Positions 17,692 through 27,819 of a stretch of DNA of 64,000 nucleotides are shown here, in pieces. The stretch is from NCBI GenBank assembly GCA_000953695.1, contig LN554846.1:1178001-1242000 (forward strand). The letters run 5' to 3'. Both the position numbers and the translations under genes were made by a program. The notes beneath the pieces were generated by a model. That model worked only from the letters and a program-made list of their open reading frames with translations. It made no database searches and had not been told where the DNA came from. Origin of the DNA: Aliivibrio wodanis. GTDB lineage: Bacteria; Pseudomonadota; Gammaproteobacteria; Enterobacterales; Vibrionaceae. The first letter of the stretch is position 1. Each line of letters opens with the position of its first letter.

Positions 17692-18459
17692 ATGGATGAT
17701 CGTTTGACTAAAGAAGTGTGTAGATTATTAAAGAATGAACTTAAGCGCTGTGGGATATCATACAAAGAACTAGCAAAGGAACTTGGTATATCAGAGGTAA
17801 GTGTTAAGCGACTTCTTAATCAAACTCAATCAATATCTTTTCAACGACTAGCCTTAATTGCAACGCTTGTAGAATATCCACTATCTAAGCTCATTTCAAA
17901 GGCAGAAGACATTCTGCAAACTTTGCCTCTATTTAATAACGCTCAAGATTTAGCTTTTGTTAGCAACCCAGCGTTATTCACTTTTTGGAGTGAACTTGTG
18001 GTTAATCGTCTTAGTGTCACCGAAGTAGCGATACAGTACAACCTGAACCAAGCTTCCACATACCGCTATCTTAGGTTATTGGAGTCCGTTAATCTCATTC
18101 AGTTAGGATTAAACAATCAAACAAAGCTATTGGTGCCAGGCCACACTGCTTTTGATAAAGGAGCGCATTTCCCATCTTTCTTTACTCAACAAAGGCTTGA
18201 ATCTCTACAAGAACGTGTATTGCGTGTAACGTCAGAAGACAATGAAGCATTTCTAATATCACTTAAAGCAGAGTTAACAGCGAATGAGTTTCAAGAACTC
18301 AATACAAGACTTGTAGATTGGATGTTTACAATGCTTAAGCAAACTATGACTGTGACAGAGAGAATAGAGAAAGACCGAAACGAATATACTTTTGGTTTTA
18401 TGGCTGCCAAAGGTTCATTTGGCAGTGAACTTCCTCCACTGGAGAACTTTGTGGATTAG
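17692..18459 (+). CDS. HTH transcriptional regulator (XRE-like N-terminus, second wHTH)
   Basis: 255 aa. Residues about 5-65 form an XRE/Cro-type HTH (SYKELAKELGISEVSVKRLLN). Residues about 100-145 resemble a second winged HTH (VTEVAIQYNLNQASTYRYLRLLESVNLI), followed by a helical C-terminal domain. Proteins of this layout act as one-component regulators. It is divergent from the MFS gene with a shared 181-base region containing a perfect palindrome, so local control of the exporter is likely (inference). AAAGGAA precedes the ATG. Confidence 0.8.
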   Translation: MDDRLTKEVCRLLKNELKRCGISYKELAKELGISEVSVKRLLNQTQSISFQRLALIATLVEYPLSKLISKAEDILQTLPLFNNAQDLAFVSNPALFTFWSELVVNRLSVTEVAIQYNLNQASTYRYLRLLESVNLIQLGLNNQTKLLVPGHTAFDKGAHFPSFFTQQRLESLQERVLRVTSEDNEAFLISLKAELTANEFQELNTRLVDWMFTMLKQTMTVTERIEKDRNEYTFGFMAAKGSFGSELPPLENFVD

Positions 18460-18533
18460 AAGTTGAGAGGTGGCAGGTTTGTTTTTGGTGGAGTAAATGA
18501 ATCTTTGTGACCTAGACATAAATGCTTAGCTAG

Positions 18534-18669
18534 CTCGTATCAAAAGATCTGAAAGCAAGGATGAAAAAGCGGGTCAGAGAGATAACAAAACGAAATCGAG
18601 GAAGAGGGTTAAAGGCAATCAAATAATTAACTCAATATATTAGAGGACGGAAGTCGCCTCCTACTCGAT
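18534..18669 (+). mobile_element. Group II intron remnant: maturase fragment joined to domain VI
   Basis: In the plus frame from 18534 the translation reads LVSKDLKARMKKRVREITKRNRGRG, typical of the thumb/maturase (domain X) region of group II intron reverse transcriptases, until a stop at 18624-18626. Directly after it, 18642-18669 (AGAGGACGG ... CCTACTCGAT) matches the domain VI hairpin and 3' end seen again at 22791-22827, including the putative branch A before CTCGAT. The intron core and most of the ORF are gone. It is therefore a decayed, immobile relic. Confidence 0.7.
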
Positions 18670-19089
18670 TATTTTTTAATAGCGCTATTAAGCACGCTGA
18701 TTTAGACAAGATGAACGTTCTTATACTTTCTTTTATTGATGTATATCTTGATTCTCTTCATAAATAAATACCCTAATAAATCTTTATCAAAATACTTTAT
18801 TTTTGTGGCAATAAGTATGGAAATGTGTCGCTGTTGATTGTTGTGATTGAGTTGGTATAACTGGAAATAAATTGGATTATTTTAAAATAATGCCAATTGA
18901 ACCCCATTAGTGACGGTGTAAGTACTCTGGTATCCATGTTAAATAAAAAATATTCTAAATTAAACATGGATTTAACACGTTAAAGTTATGATTTTAAATG
19001 ATTTATATTTTATTCGTTAGTGCGGCTCATTCCTAATTGTGAATTAAATCATTTACACTTATCGACCCTTAAATCAGAGATGTAACTCA
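18670..19089. other. Intergenic region with a 9-bp inverted repeat
   Basis: 420 AT-rich bases with no gene. ATCCATGTT (18932-18940) and AACATGGAT (18963-18971) are perfect inverted repeats around 22 bases, possibly a binding site or weak hairpin ahead of the small gene and chemoreceptor. Confidence 0.4.
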
Positions 19090-19254
19090 ATGAAAAAAAA
19101 TAGAATTAAGGATAGAGACTATCAAGCGGGTAATGGAGTCAGCCCTAATCATATTCACCTTGTCCTTAGTTTACTAAGTCATGAAGAAATAGCGTTTATT
19201 GAAAGTGTGTTTGGTAAGCCGCTAGTTGAGTTATACGGAATAGATATTAATTAA
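19090..19254 (+). CDS. Small hypothetical protein, 54 aa
   Basis: ATG at 19090 to TAA at 19254. The sequence is protein-like rather than random: a basic N-terminus ([12 protein letters not shown]), then [19 protein letters not shown] and [19 protein letters not shown], predicted mainly helical and soluble. A CAGAGA-type weak ribosome site precedes it. It ends 19 bases before the chemoreceptor start and so is probably co-transcribed with it. I recognise no family. It may be a small adaptor for the receptor or unrelated. Confidence 0.55.
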   Translation: MKKNRIKDRDYQAGNGVSPNHIHLVLSLLSHEEIAFIESVFGKPLVELYGIDIN

Positions 19255-19273
19255 ACATGAAAGGATATTAACT

Positions 19274-21235
19274 TTGCTTCAATTAGAACGTTTATTTATG
19301 CACTTTAAAGTCAGATACCAAATATTGGTTCCTGTAGCTCTCGCTATTCTTATTACAATATTGGCGTCTTCAATTGTAATACACAGTTATAGCCGTTTAT
19401 CGGATAACTCATTATCTATGGATTATAATTCAATAGACAGCGCTAAATTAACTTATGCTCAAGAAGAACTGCTTCATTTACGTATTACTACGAGCCGTGC
19501 ATTAGGTAACCCAGATGAATTTAATACAGCATTAGCTACTTTTGTTGATGTGAATTCAAAGGTAGGGAGGTTACTATCAGAAGTAAAGAACTCAAAAAAT
19601 AGCGCTACCTCTTCTGAGGAGTTTCAACAGCGAATTGAAGAAATTCAGTCTCTGATTAGTAAATATGGTAGCAACTTAAATAAAGCCGATACCGACTATA
19701 GTGAGATGACAGCCGTATGGTTATCACTTCCATGGGTAACGGATTATATTGATGAGGCTAATGAACTCATTGCTAAAGGGAACATTGGTGAAGTAGAAAA
19801 AAATGAATGGCGACTCCTTCGTCAAAAATTATACTCAGTGGGGACTAAAATTGTAGTAAGAATGTCGTCAGTTCAAGGATTGGATTTACAGACTAAATTT
19901 GAGAACGAGTTATTTGATTATTTTTCAACTGCCTTTACAACCATTGAAAAGATAGACAACAAAGAAGCTAGAAATCTTTTATTTGAAGGCTTTAGTACTT
20001 ATTCGCGAACAAACGGCCTTTTATGGGAGAAAGGACGTGACATTGTTCAATATAGTGACAACTTAGTCCAAACAGGTACTGAGGCTGATTCTATTTTATC
20101 AGGTATACTTGAGCAACTAATAGAAAGAACACACCAGTTAACAATGGAATCGACAGAGTTAATTTCTGAAAGCAAGTCAATGATGCTGTTCTCTCTCGTA
20201 TTTATTATTATCACCTCAATTTTGAGTGGTTGGGTTATCGCTCAAATCATTTCCAAACCTATTCTTCGTATTCAGCAACAAATGAAGTCTATCGCGACAG
20301 GAGATTTAACGGAAATTTCAGGAATTCAAGGAACTAATGAAGTTGGAGAGTTATGCTCTTATACCGATGATACTGTACGACATTTACAAAACTTAATTCA
20401 TGATTTAAGAAACGTAGGTGATGAGGTTTCATCTGCATCTACTGAGCTTGCAGCAGTCATGGTGCAGAGTGAATCGAATGCGAATGAGCAAAAAGCACAA
20501 GTAGAACTAATATCAACAGCCGTAATTGAATTATCTGCCTCTGCAACACAAGTGGATGCCTCTGCCAGTCAAGCTGAAGTGAAAGTAAAAGATGTATTAG
20601 ATTTGACAGTAACAGGCTCTAAGATAGCGAATGAAAGTGCGGCATTGAGCAATACTTTAGTTGAACAAATGGGCTCAACATCAGAAGAAGTAAGTATTTT
20701 AAAAGATCAAACGGATAAAATTAGTGAAGTGATTACCGTTATTGAATCTATTTCTGAGCAAACAAATTTATTAGCTTTGAATGCAGCTATTGAAGCCGCT
20801 AGAGCAGGAGATAGTGGTCGAGGTTTTGCCGTCGTGGCTGATGAAGTTCGGGTATTAGCAGCTAAAACGCAGCAGTCGACAAAGAATATACAAAATATAA
20901 TTGATAATTTGCAAAAAAAATCACTTGATGTGGTTGGAGCTGTTGACGACTCGCTTAAGATAATTCATGAAACTACAAGAATGAGTAAGGAAACGAATAC
21001 TCAGCTAGATAATATTTCAGTCGCAATTGAAGAGATTTCTCAAACTAATTCTGAGATGGCGAATGCTGCTAATGAACAAAGCCGTGCTATTTCATCTATT
21101 AGCGAGAATGTAAATACGATAAGTGAAAGTATAAATCAAAATGTAGAAGGTATTAGAGAAACAAGCCAAGCGAGTAACCACTTGTCAGAATTGTCTGAGG
21201 GACAGAAAGCGAAGTTGTCGTTTTTTAAAGTTTAA
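19274..21235 (+). CDS. Methyl-accepting chemotaxis protein
   Basis: 653 aa. TM helix 1 (about 15-38, [20 protein letters not shown]) is followed by a roughly 265-residue helical periplasmic sensor domain, TM helix 2 (about 303-325), HAMP (about 326-380) and the cytoplasmic signalling domain, whose hairpin tip reads [32 protein letters not shown]. No C-terminal CheR/CheB tethering pentapeptide is seen. I use the TTG at 19274 because GAAAGGA stands 8 bases ahead; an ATG at 19298 is the alternative. Ligand unknown. It directs flagellar behaviour through CheA/CheW encoded elsewhere. Confidence 0.93.
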   Translation: MLQLERLFMHFKVRYQILVPVALAILITILASSIVIHSYSRLSDNSLSMDYNSIDSAKLTYAQEELLHLRITTSRALGNPDEFNTALATFVDVNSKVGRLLSEVKNSKNSATSSEEFQQRIEEIQSLISKYGSNLNKADTDYSEMTAVWLSLPWVTDYIDEANELIAKGNIGEVEKNEWRLLRQKLYSVGTKIVVRMSSVQGLDLQTKFENELFDYFSTAFTTIEKIDNKEARNLLFEGFSTYSRTNGLLWEKGRDIVQYSDNLVQTGTEADSILSGILEQLIERTHQLTMESTELISESKSMMLFSLVFIIITSILSGWVIAQIISKPILRIQQQMKSIATGDLTEISGIQGTNEVGELCSYTDDTVRHLQNLIHDLRNVGDEVSSASTELAAVMVQSESNANEQKAQVELISTAVIELSASATQVDASASQAEVKVKDVLDLTVTGSKIANESAALSNTLVEQMGSTSEEVSILKDQTDKISEVITVIESISEQTNLLALNAAIEAARAGDSGRGFAVVADEVRVLAAKTQQSTKNIQNIIDNLQKKSLDVVGAVDDSLKIIHETTRMSKETNTQLDNISVAIEEISQTNSEMANAANEQSRAISSISENVNTISESINQNVEGIRETSQASNHLSELSEGQKAKLSFFKV

Positions 21236-21261
21236 CTAAAAAACTAATTGTTAGGTATAAA

Positions 21262-21297
21262 AATAAAGAGGAACAGCCAAATGGCGTTCCTCTATTT
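21262..21297. terminator. Bidirectional terminator between the chemoreceptor and the ToxR-like gene
   Basis: GAGGAAC (21268-21274) pairs with GTTCCTC (21286-21292), with an inner GCCA/TGGC extension and A/T-rich flanks. It lies between convergent genes. Confidence 0.7.
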
Positions 21298-21325
21298 GGT
21301 ACTTGGATAAACATAATGTGTCAGG

Positions 21326-22486
21326 TTATTTATGTTCAAACATTAAGATGGAAATGGAAGTGTCTTCAAAGTAAGTAAAATTGGTGTTTTTGTTGATTGG
21401 GTAGATATGAGCAAAAAACTGTTTTACGGGCCCATTGAGTAATCTTGGGTATGCGTAAAGCTGAGTCTGATCTTTAATGATCCCAAAGTGCTTTCTGCCT
21501 ACTTTAAAGTTCCGTTCTTCATTAATATTATTCAATAGTGCGGTGTATTTACTGTCTTGTTTATCTAGTTTTATGATTAAATCAGATGAGAAACTATACC
21601 CCCCTTCATAACCTGATTCAGTAATGTAAATAGAGAGCTCGCTTAATAATTTCGTTGTTGATTCTGTCTTAATATCATAATACATATAAGCATGACCTGA
21701 ATATTCAGGATTATCTAATGCGGCAAAACATATGCTACTTTCAACTTTAAACTCACTATCTTCTTGATGAGCAACCAATAATTTTGGCGGTTCGTATTTA
21801 AACGTTACTTCTTTTAAAAATGAACTTATATCAACGTGTGTATTTTCGCTGTTAGTAAAGTAAACCTTGTTGTATACCGCCTTACAGAAGTTTCCTTTTT
21901 GTAGACAAGCTGAAATGCTGAGATTACGAGATTGTCTATTAATATAATAAGCAACATTGTCTTTTAGTTCACTATGATCAAATTTAATTGGAAGTGAATT
22001 GCTAGGAGTATATACATTAGGTAATGATTCAATTAAATATTGATTTTCAGGGGTTAGATCTTTATTTTCAGCGATAATAGAAAGAATATAACCTATAGAA
22101 ATGCTTAATCCCATAATGATAATTAATTTAAATAACGTCTTTTTGTTTATATTTGAAGTATCGCATTTTTTCGTTGCTTTATAGCCTTTCCCTTTCACTG
22201 TTTCTATTGCATCAATATGGTGCTTATGTAGTTTTTTTCTTAGTAAAGAAATAGCTTGAGGTACTACACTGGTATAGTTATCAGTACTGTTCCACGCACA
22301 AGCAAGGATCTCTTCCTTACTGAACGTTTTTGTATGCTCTTGAGTTAATAAAGATAATATTTTTACTTCAATATCAGTAAGATGAGTTGTTATACCATTA
22401 CTAATAATAGTTTTTTTATCTAGATGTAGAGTAAAGTTATTATATGCAATGGTCCGTTGTTTATTTACGTGGAAAAATTTCAACAT
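21326..22486 (-). CDS. ToxR/CadC-like membrane-bound transcriptional regulator
   Basis: 386 aa. The N-terminal OmpR-type winged helix (about 1-108) shows LTDIEVKILSLLTQE, FSKEEILACAW and the wing VVPQAISLLRKKL ... IETVKGKGYK. One transmembrane helix follows (about 118-140, LFKLIIIMGLSISIGYILSI) and then a periplasmic sensor domain of about 245 residues with paired cysteines (ACLQKGNFCK). This is the ToxR/TcpP/CadC layout: DNA binding in the cytoplasm, sensing in the periplasm. It stands next to the symporter gene and convergent to the chemoreceptor; which it regulates cannot be told. No ToxS-like partner is adjacent. Confidence 0.85.
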   Translation of the reverse strand: MLKFFHVNKQRTIAYNNFTLHLDKKTIISNGITTHLTDIEVKILSLLTQEHTKTFSKEEILACAWNSTDNYTSVVPQAISLLRKKLHKHHIDAIETVKGKGYKATKKCDTSNINKKTLFKLIIIMGLSISIGYILSIIAENKDLTPENQYLIESLPNVYTPSNSLPIKFDHSELKDNVAYYINRQSRNLSISACLQKGNFCKAVYNKVYFTNSENTHVDISSFLKEVTFKYEPPKLLVAHQEDSEFKVESSICFAALDNPEYSGHAYMYYDIKTESTTKLLSELSIYITESGYEGGYSFSSDLIIKLDKQDSKYTALLNNINEERNFKVGRKHFGIIKDQTQLYAYPRLLNGPVKQFFAHIYPINKNTNFTYFEDTSISILMFEHK

Positions 22487-22656
22487 GAGACGGCTATGAG
22501 TTTACTTTTGAGATAAAGTTAAATTATATCAGTCTTTTTTTTAATATATCAATACCTATTTATATTTACATTAATAATTAAGTTTTCTTTGTTAATATAT
22601 TTCGTTTTTAATTAACTACATTAAAATAATGCAGCTATTGCTTGCCTTGCGTTATT
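22487..22656. other. AT-rich promoter region of the ToxR-like gene
   Basis: About 170 AT-rich bases between the ToxR-like start and the intron relic. Nothing else is recognisable. Confidence 0.4.
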
Positions 22657-22827
22657 GTGCGCCGAACATGGCGTTGTTCGAGGAAGTGGCAATCCTTATG
22701 GGCTCAGTCGAACGAGAACCGTTAGCCTATACAAGGGTGTTCACCGTGAGGTGAAATCTGAAGGAAGCAAATGGCAAAACATGGTGGTGTGAGAGGACGG
22801 AGGCCGCGAGGCCTCCTCCTACTCGAT
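22657..22827 (+). mobile_element. Group II intron remnant: 5' end joined to domain VI
   Basis: It begins GTGCGCC, the usual 5' end of bacterial group II introns. Domain I-like motifs follow (TCGAACGAGAACCGTTAGCC; CACCGTGAGGTGAAATCTGA; AGGAAGC). After about 130 bases the sequence jumps to a domain VI hairpin, GAGAGGACGGAGGCC-GCGA-GGCCTCCTCC, then the branch-A segment TACTCGAT, ending at 22827. The reverse transcriptase and domains II-V are deleted, so it can neither splice nor move. The hairpin probably now serves as a terminator for the minus-strand symporter region or is simply a relic. Confidence 0.7.
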
Positions 22828-22836
22828 TTAAGATTC

Positions 22837-24078
22837 TTACTGTTTCATCTCTTTTTGTGTTTCTTCCTCAACTATTGAATCAACGATCACAGCACATGCA
22901 GCATCACCAGTGATGTTCAGAGCGGTACGGATCATGTCAAAAATTCGGTCTAATGCGAATAGAAGTGGTAGACCTTCGATTGGAATACCAGCAGCAAGTA
23001 GAACAGCAACGACTAGGAAAGAGGGACCAGGGACACCGGCTTGACCAACAGCACCCAGTGTTGATGTCACAATAATTGCTACATAAGCACCAATTGACAG
23101 ATCAATGTTGAACAGTTGAGCAAAGAAGATAGCGACGAGACCGTAGTAAATTGCATTACCAGACATGTTGATCGTTGCGCCTAATGGCAGAACAAATGAT
23201 GCGGTAGAGTTACGAACACCTAAGTCTTTCTCAACGGTTTCCATAGTTACAGGAAGTGTTGCCATTGATGACGCTGTTGATAATGCAACAGCTTGTGGCT
23301 TCTTCATTGCAATCAGGAATTTCTTTGCAGAGGTTTTAGTTAGTAGGCCAACCATTAACGGGTAAGCGATAAAACCAAATACAAGAATAGCTACGATATA
23401 AACAACGAATAGTTTAAATACGACCATTAATGCGCCAAAACCAAATGTACCTACTGCTTCAGCCATTAAGCCAAACACGCCAATAGGAGCAATGATCATA
23501 ACCTTGTTGATCATCCAAACCATTATATCGACAATGCTATTAACCGTATTAAGCATTGGTTCACGACGTTTTTTCTCTAGTTTAGAAAGACCAATACCAA
23601 AAAATAAGCAGAAAACAAGAATTTGTAGAATGTTTGCTTCATTTAATGATTGGAAAACGTTAGTTGGGATCATACCAGTGATGGTCGCCCAGAACGTTGG
23701 CAGTTCACCTTTTGCGGCATACGCTGATGAGAACATACCTTCAACGCCAGAGACATCGATACCTTTACCCGGTTCAAAAATCTCACCCATGAACAGTGCA
23801 AGTGCAACTGCAAGTGCTGAAGTGATACCAAAGTAACCTAAAGTAGTTAACCCCACTTTACCTGCATTACTGCTATTACCTAGCCCAGCAGCACCAGAGA
23901 TTAGAGCAACCGCAACCAGTGGGATCACTAGCATTTTAATTAGGTTAATAAAGATGGTTCCTAATGGAGCAAACATAGCGGCAGATTGCCCCATTGTTGC
24001 ACCAACCATGGTACCTACGATCATTGCAATAACGACTTGAACGCCAATATTGTTGAGAAGTCCTTTTTGTTGTAACAC
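22837..24078 (-). CDS. Dicarboxylate/amino acid:cation symporter (GltP/DctA family, DAACS)
   Basis: 413 aa with about eight membrane helices and two re-entrant loops. It couples uptake of glutamate, aspartate or C4-dicarboxylates to cation entry. Family motifs: a serine-rich loop in AVALSTASSMATLPVT, the TINMSGNAIYYGL helix 7 motif and the C-terminal DRIFDMIRTALNITGDAACAVIVD substrate-binding segment. The start is GTG at 24078 behind AGAGGTAA. A broken duplicate of its 3' half lies 7 kb away beside yciB, with a set of accessory genes between them. The trp operon lies upstream on the same strand but ends in its own terminator. Confidence 0.93.
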   Translation of the reverse strand: MLQQKGLLNNIGVQVVIAMIVGTMVGATMGQSAAMFAPLGTIFINLIKMLVIPLVAVALISGAAGLGNSSNAGKVGLTTLGYFGITSALAVALALFMGEIFEPGKGIDVSGVEGMFSSAYAAKGELPTFWATITGMIPTNVFQSLNEANILQILVFCLFFGIGLSKLEKKRREPMLNTVNSIVDIMVWMINKVMIIAPIGVFGLMAEAVGTFGFGALMVVFKLFVVYIVAILVFGFIAYPLMVGLLTKTSAKKFLIAMKKPQAVALSTASSMATLPVTMETVEKDLGVRNSTASFVLPLGATINMSGNAIYYGLVAIFFAQLFNIDLSIGAYVAIIVTSTLGAVGQAGVPGPSFLVVAVLLAAGIPIEGLPLLFALDRIFDMIRTALNITGDAACAVIVDSIVEEETQKEMKQ

Positions 24079-24346
24079 TTTGATTACCTCTGCACTGTTT
24101 TTGTAACAAGATGAAGTTTGTATATCTTGTTAAATATGTATTTATTGGTTAAATATATTGGGAGCTGTTTTACACGCAATATTTACATCTATCAATAGTT
24201 TTATCAAATAGATCTCATTTTGTGTAGTTTTATGTAGGGTATTTGTTTCTTTTTTGTGCGCCGTGATGCTTATTATTACTTATGTTAGTAAGCGGACTCT
24301 AATTAATATTTAACGTAATAAAGCAGTGAGAAAAGTGATAAATAAA
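24079..24346. other. Promoter region of the symporter gene
   Basis: An AT-rich region between the symporter start and the trp terminator. AGAGGTAA is the ribosome site of the symporter. TATCTTGTTAA-type repeats (ACAAGAT/ATCTTGT at 24108 and 24123) form a short inverted repeat. No gene is seen. Confidence 0.4.
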
Positions 24347-24371
24347 AAAAGAGCTCGTGATAAGCTCTTTT
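24347..24371 (-). terminator. Terminator of the trp operon
   Basis: AAAAGAGCT (24347-24355) pairs with AGCTCTTTT (24363-24371). On the minus strand the hairpin is followed by a T-run (TTTTTTTATT), 24 bases beyond the trpA stop. Confidence 0.88.
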
Positions 24372-24394
24372 AGGATGGGGTAATATGTTAAATG

Positions 24395-25201
24395 TTATTT
24401 TTGTGTTGCAGATTTCATCGATGAAGTAAACGACGAAAGAGCCTCAAGTAAAGCGGCTGGATTATTTTGATTTTGTTCAATGAGCTTTACTGTCGCAGAG
24501 CCTGAAATAGCCCCTGCTGCGCCTGCTTTAATAGCTTCTTCAACTTGTGCAGGCTCTGAAATACCAAAACCTAAGATAGCTGGTGGTGCATCAAATTGGT
24601 TTAAGCGCTCTAATAGTTGAGCAACAGGCATACCTGCTTTAGTTTCTGCGCCAGTAACACCAGCACGAGAAAGAAGGTAGGTGTAGCCGCCACCTAATTT
24701 AGCAACGGTTTCTAACGTTTCATCTGATGCTGATGGTGGAGCGATAAAGATTGGATGAACATTATGCTTGAGTGCACTTGCTCTAAATTCTTCAGACTCA
24801 TTGGTAGGTACATCAGCAATTAATACTGAATCCACACCGGCTTGTTGGCATTTAGCATAGAAAGTATCGATGCCATTTGCGAACACAAGATTTGCGTACA
24901 CTAAAAGACCGATTGGTGTTTCAGGGTATTTAGCTCGGATTTTTGAGATCAATTCAAAACAAACGGCAGGTGTTGTTTTACTGTCTAATGCACGAATGTT
25001 TGCACCTTGGATAGTAGGGCCATCCGCTAAAGGATCAGAAAATGGAATGCCTAATTCAAGGGCATCTGCCCCTGATTCAACTAACGTTTCCATGATCTGG
25101 TAAGAGAGCTCAGGATTTGGATCGCCAATGGTTACAAAAGGAACAAAGGCACCTTGGTTTTTGTCTGCTAATTTAGCGAAGAGGTCTTGATAACGATCCA
25201 T
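24395..25201 (-). CDS. trpA: Tryptophan synthase alpha chain
   Basis: 268 aa. It cleaves indole-3-glycerol phosphate to indole and glyceraldehyde-3-phosphate and passes indole to TrpB through the inter-subunit tunnel. Catalytic Glu is in [16 protein letters not shown] (about residue 49) and Asp about residue 60; the phosphate site is in GISEPAQ and [10 protein letters not shown]. The ATG shares one base with the trpB stop (TAATG), ensuring coupled production. It is the last gene of the operon before a strong terminator. Confidence 0.98.
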   Translation of the reverse strand: MDRYQDLFAKLADKNQGAFVPFVTIGDPNPELSYQIMETLVESGADALELGIPFSDPLADGPTIQGANIRALDSKTTPAVCFELISKIRAKYPETPIGLLVYANLVFANGIDTFYAKCQQAGVDSVLIADVPTNESEEFRASALKHNVHPIFIAPPSASDETLETVAKLGGGYTYLLSRAGVTGAETKAGMPVAQLLERLNQFDAPPAILGFGISEPAQVEEAIKAGAAGAISGSATVKLIEQNQNNPAALLEALSSFTSSMKSATQK

Positions 25202-26391
25202 TAGATTTCTCCCTTTTCTTTTAGAATGTCATGAACAGTGAAGATGTCTTTGTCACCACGGCCTGATAGGTTAACAACTAACAACTGTTCTTTTTCTGGT
25301 TCAGCATGGGCTAGTTGAAGTGCATAAGCCAGAGCGTGAGACGATTCTAATGCAGGAATAATACCTTCGCCTTTTGCTAAGGTTTGAAATGCTTCTAGCG
25401 CTTCATCATCGGTAACTGATCCATATTCTGCACGGCCAATAGCATTCAAATGTGCGTGCTGTGGGCCAACTGATGGGAAATCAAGCCCAGCAGATACAGA
25501 GTAAGATTCTTCAATTTGACCATGTTCATCTTGCATCAATGGCGCTTTCATACCAAAGAAGATACCCGTTTTACCATGCTTAAGTGGCGCGCCATGTTGG
25601 TCGGTATCAATACCTTTACCGGCAGGCTCAACACCAATCAATTTCACATCTTCTTCTTCAATGAAATCAGCAAACATACCAATCGCGTTTGAACCGCCAC
25701 CAACACAAGCAATCACCGCGTCAGGTAGACGACCTTCACGTGCAAGGATCTGCATTTTTGTTTCTTCGCCAATCATTCGTTGGAAATCACGAACAATGGT
25801 TGGGAATGGGTGAGGGCCCGCGGCTGTACCTAATAGGTAATGCGCAGTTTCATAAGTTGCAGACCAGTCACGTAGTGCTTCATTACACGCATCTTTTAGC
25901 GTTGATGAACCTGAATGAACAGGGATCACTGTTGCACCCATTAGCTCCATACGGAATACATTTGGGCTTTGACGTTCAATATCTTTAGCGCCCATGTAAA
26001 CACGACATTTTAAGCCAAGTAGAGCACAAGCAAGCGCAGTCGCAACGCCGTGTTGACCTGCACCTGTTTCAGCAATGATCTCTTCTTTACCCATGCGTTT
26101 TGCAAGTAGCGCTTGACCTAATACTTGGTTGGTCTTGTGAGCGCCGCCGTGCAGTAAATCTTCACGCTTTAGGTACAATTTAGTTTTAGTGCCCTTGGTT
26201 AGATTACGACAAAGCGTAAGTGCGGTAGGACGGCCTGCGTATTCTTGCAGTAACGTCATAAACTCAGCGCGGAAATCTTCATCTGCTTGAGCATCAATAA
26301 AGGCTTGCTCAAGTTGGTCCAATGCAGGTACTAAAATTTGTGGAACGTATTGACCACCATATTCACCGAAGTAGGCATCTAATTTTGCCAT
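25201..26391 (-). CDS. trpB: Tryptophan synthase beta chain
   Basis: 396 aa, pyridoxal-phosphate enzyme joining indole and serine to make tryptophan. The PLP lysine is in [12 protein letters not shown], the phosphate loop is [10 protein letters not shown] and the catalytic Glu is in [10 protein letters not shown]. The ATG at 26391 is preceded by AAGGAA; 28 in-frame codons further upstream overlap the trpC end and are not part of the protein by comparison with the usual [13 protein letters not shown] start. Confidence 0.98.
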   Translation of the reverse strand: MAKLDAYFGEYGGQYVPQILVPALDQLEQAFIDAQADEDFRAEFMTLLQEYAGRPTALTLCRNLTKGTKTKLYLKREDLLHGGAHKTNQVLGQALLAKRMGKEEIIAETGAGQHGVATALACALLGLKCRVYMGAKDIERQSPNVFRMELMGATVIPVHSGSSTLKDACNEALRDWSATYETAHYLLGTAAGPHPFPTIVRDFQRMIGEETKMQILAREGRLPDAVIACVGGGSNAIGMFADFIEEEDVKLIGVEPAGKGIDTDQHGAPLKHGKTGIFFGMKAPLMQDEHGQIEESYSVSAGLDFPSVGPQHAHLNAIGRAEYGSVTDDEALEAFQTLAKGEGIIPALESSHALAYALQLAHAEPEKEQLLVVNLSGRGDKDIFTVHDILKEKGEI

Positions 26392-26401
26392 GATATTTTC
26401 C

Positions 26402-27814
26402 TTAATAATCTCGTAATGCGCTAAATACGGCGCGTAATTTTTTGTGATCTTTTTTACCAGGTGCCGATTCGACACCAGAGTTGAAATCTAATCCGTAACA
26501 ACCAAGTTGTGCTGCTTGTTTGGTATTCTCTAGTGATAAACCACCGGCTAGCATAATATTGCTATGTGGCAGTTTATCCCAATCAAAACTAACGCCAGTC
26601 CCGCCTGTTTGAGTGCCTACTTTACAATCTACCAACACTTTATCAGCAAGACTTTGAGGAAGGGAAATGCTTTGTGCGTCATCTGACACAGAAATAACAT
26701 TCCACACTTGGCAACCTGCTGGTAGCTGTTGTTTTAGCTCTGCAATGTATTCTTCGCTTTCAGTACCATGTAATTGAACCACCGCAAGAGATAGTTCATT
26801 TGCTCGTTGTGCAACAGTAGACACTGTATCGTTTTGGAAAACGCCTACATAATTCAACGTGGTCGCTTGAGTGATGGCTTTTGCTGTCTCTAATGAAACA
26901 AAACGCGGTGATTTTTCAACAAAGATAAGTCCGCCATATACGGCACCAGAGTCATAAACTGCTTTTGCATCTTCTACAGACGTTAAGCCGCATACTTTGT
27001 TTTCACCTAGAATCACTTTTCGTGCAGCCAGTTCTAGATTTTCTTCTGCCATTAGTGAGCTACCAATTAAAAATCCCGTAGCGTGTTTAGCCAGATCTTT
27101 TACTTGCTGATGATTATAGATACCAGACTCAGAAATAATGGTTGTGCCTTTTGGCAGTAGTGGTGCAAGTTCTTTAGTGCGGTTCAAATCGGTTGATAAA
27201 TCACGTAGGTTACGGTTGTTTATACCAATCACTTGCGCTTCTAATGCAACCGCTCGGTGTAACTCTTCTTCATTACTGACTTCAGTGAGTACACCCATGC
27301 CAAATGAATGAGCCACTTCTGCAAGCTCTTTGTATTCTTCATCGTTAAGCACTGAAAGCATGAGTAGAATGGCATCAGCACCGTAATGGCGAGCTAAATA
27401 CACTTGGTATGCATCAATCATAAAATCTTTGCACAGAATAGGCTGATTAACTTGGTCACGAATAATTGGTAAGAAATCAAAACGACCTTGGAAATACTTT
27501 TCGTCCGTTAACACAGAAATCGCACTGGCGTGTTTGTTGTAGACTGAAGCAATGTAGTTAAGATCAAAATCTTGTCGGATTAATCCTTTTGATGGTGATG
27601 CTTTTTTACATTCAAGAATAAACTCAGTTTTTCCCGTTTTTAATGCTTGGTAAAAACTGCGGTCAGAGCTGGTTAGGCCATTCTTAAAGGTATCAAGAGG
27701 CTGTGTTTCTTTACGCTCATTTATCCAAATCGCTTTATCTTTGACAATTTTTACTAGCACTTCAGCCATTTGGGTGTTTTCTACTGAGATGTGCTCAGAC
27801 AATTGCTGTGTCAT
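26402..27814 (-). CDS. trpC: Bifunctional indole-3-glycerol-phosphate synthase / phosphoribosylanthranilate isomerase
   Basis: 470 aa, the fused TrpC-TrpF found in gamma-proteobacteria. The N-terminal IGPS barrel (about 1-260) shows [15 protein letters not shown] with the catalytic Lys, ILCKDFMID, and [10 protein letters not shown]. The C-terminal PRAI barrel (about 265-470) shows [11 protein letters not shown] with the catalytic Cys, the Asp in [12 protein letters not shown] and KDHKKL. It lies 5 bases after trpD and 10 before trpB. Confidence 0.98.
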   Translation of the reverse strand: MTQQLSEHISVENTQMAEVLVKIVKDKAIWINERKETQPLDTFKNGLTSSDRSFYQALKTGKTEFILECKKASPSKGLIRQDFDLNYIASVYNKHASAISVLTDEKYFQGRFDFLPIIRDQVNQPILCKDFMIDAYQVYLARHYGADAILLMLSVLNDEEYKELAEVAHSFGMGVLTEVSNEEELHRAVALEAQVIGINNRNLRDLSTDLNRTKELAPLLPKGTTIISESGIYNHQQVKDLAKHATGFLIGSSLMAEENLELAARKVILGENKVCGLTSVEDAKAVYDSGAVYGGLIFVEKSPRFVSLETAKAITQATTLNYVGVFQNDTVSTVAQRANELSLAVVQLHGTESEEYIAELKQQLPAGCQVWNVISVSDDAQSISLPQSLADKVLVDCKVGTQTGGTGVSFDWDKLPHSNIMLAGGLSLENTKQAAQLGCYGLDFNSGVESAPGKKDHKKLRAVFSALRDY

Positions 27815-27819
27815 CTTTC

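Noticed and set aside
22791-22827. Strong hairpin downstream of the symporter gene read as an ordinary terminator
   Set aside because: The same sequence layout and 3' end (TACTCGAT) recurs at 18642-18669 next to maturase-like coding, so a group II intron domain VI explains it better.
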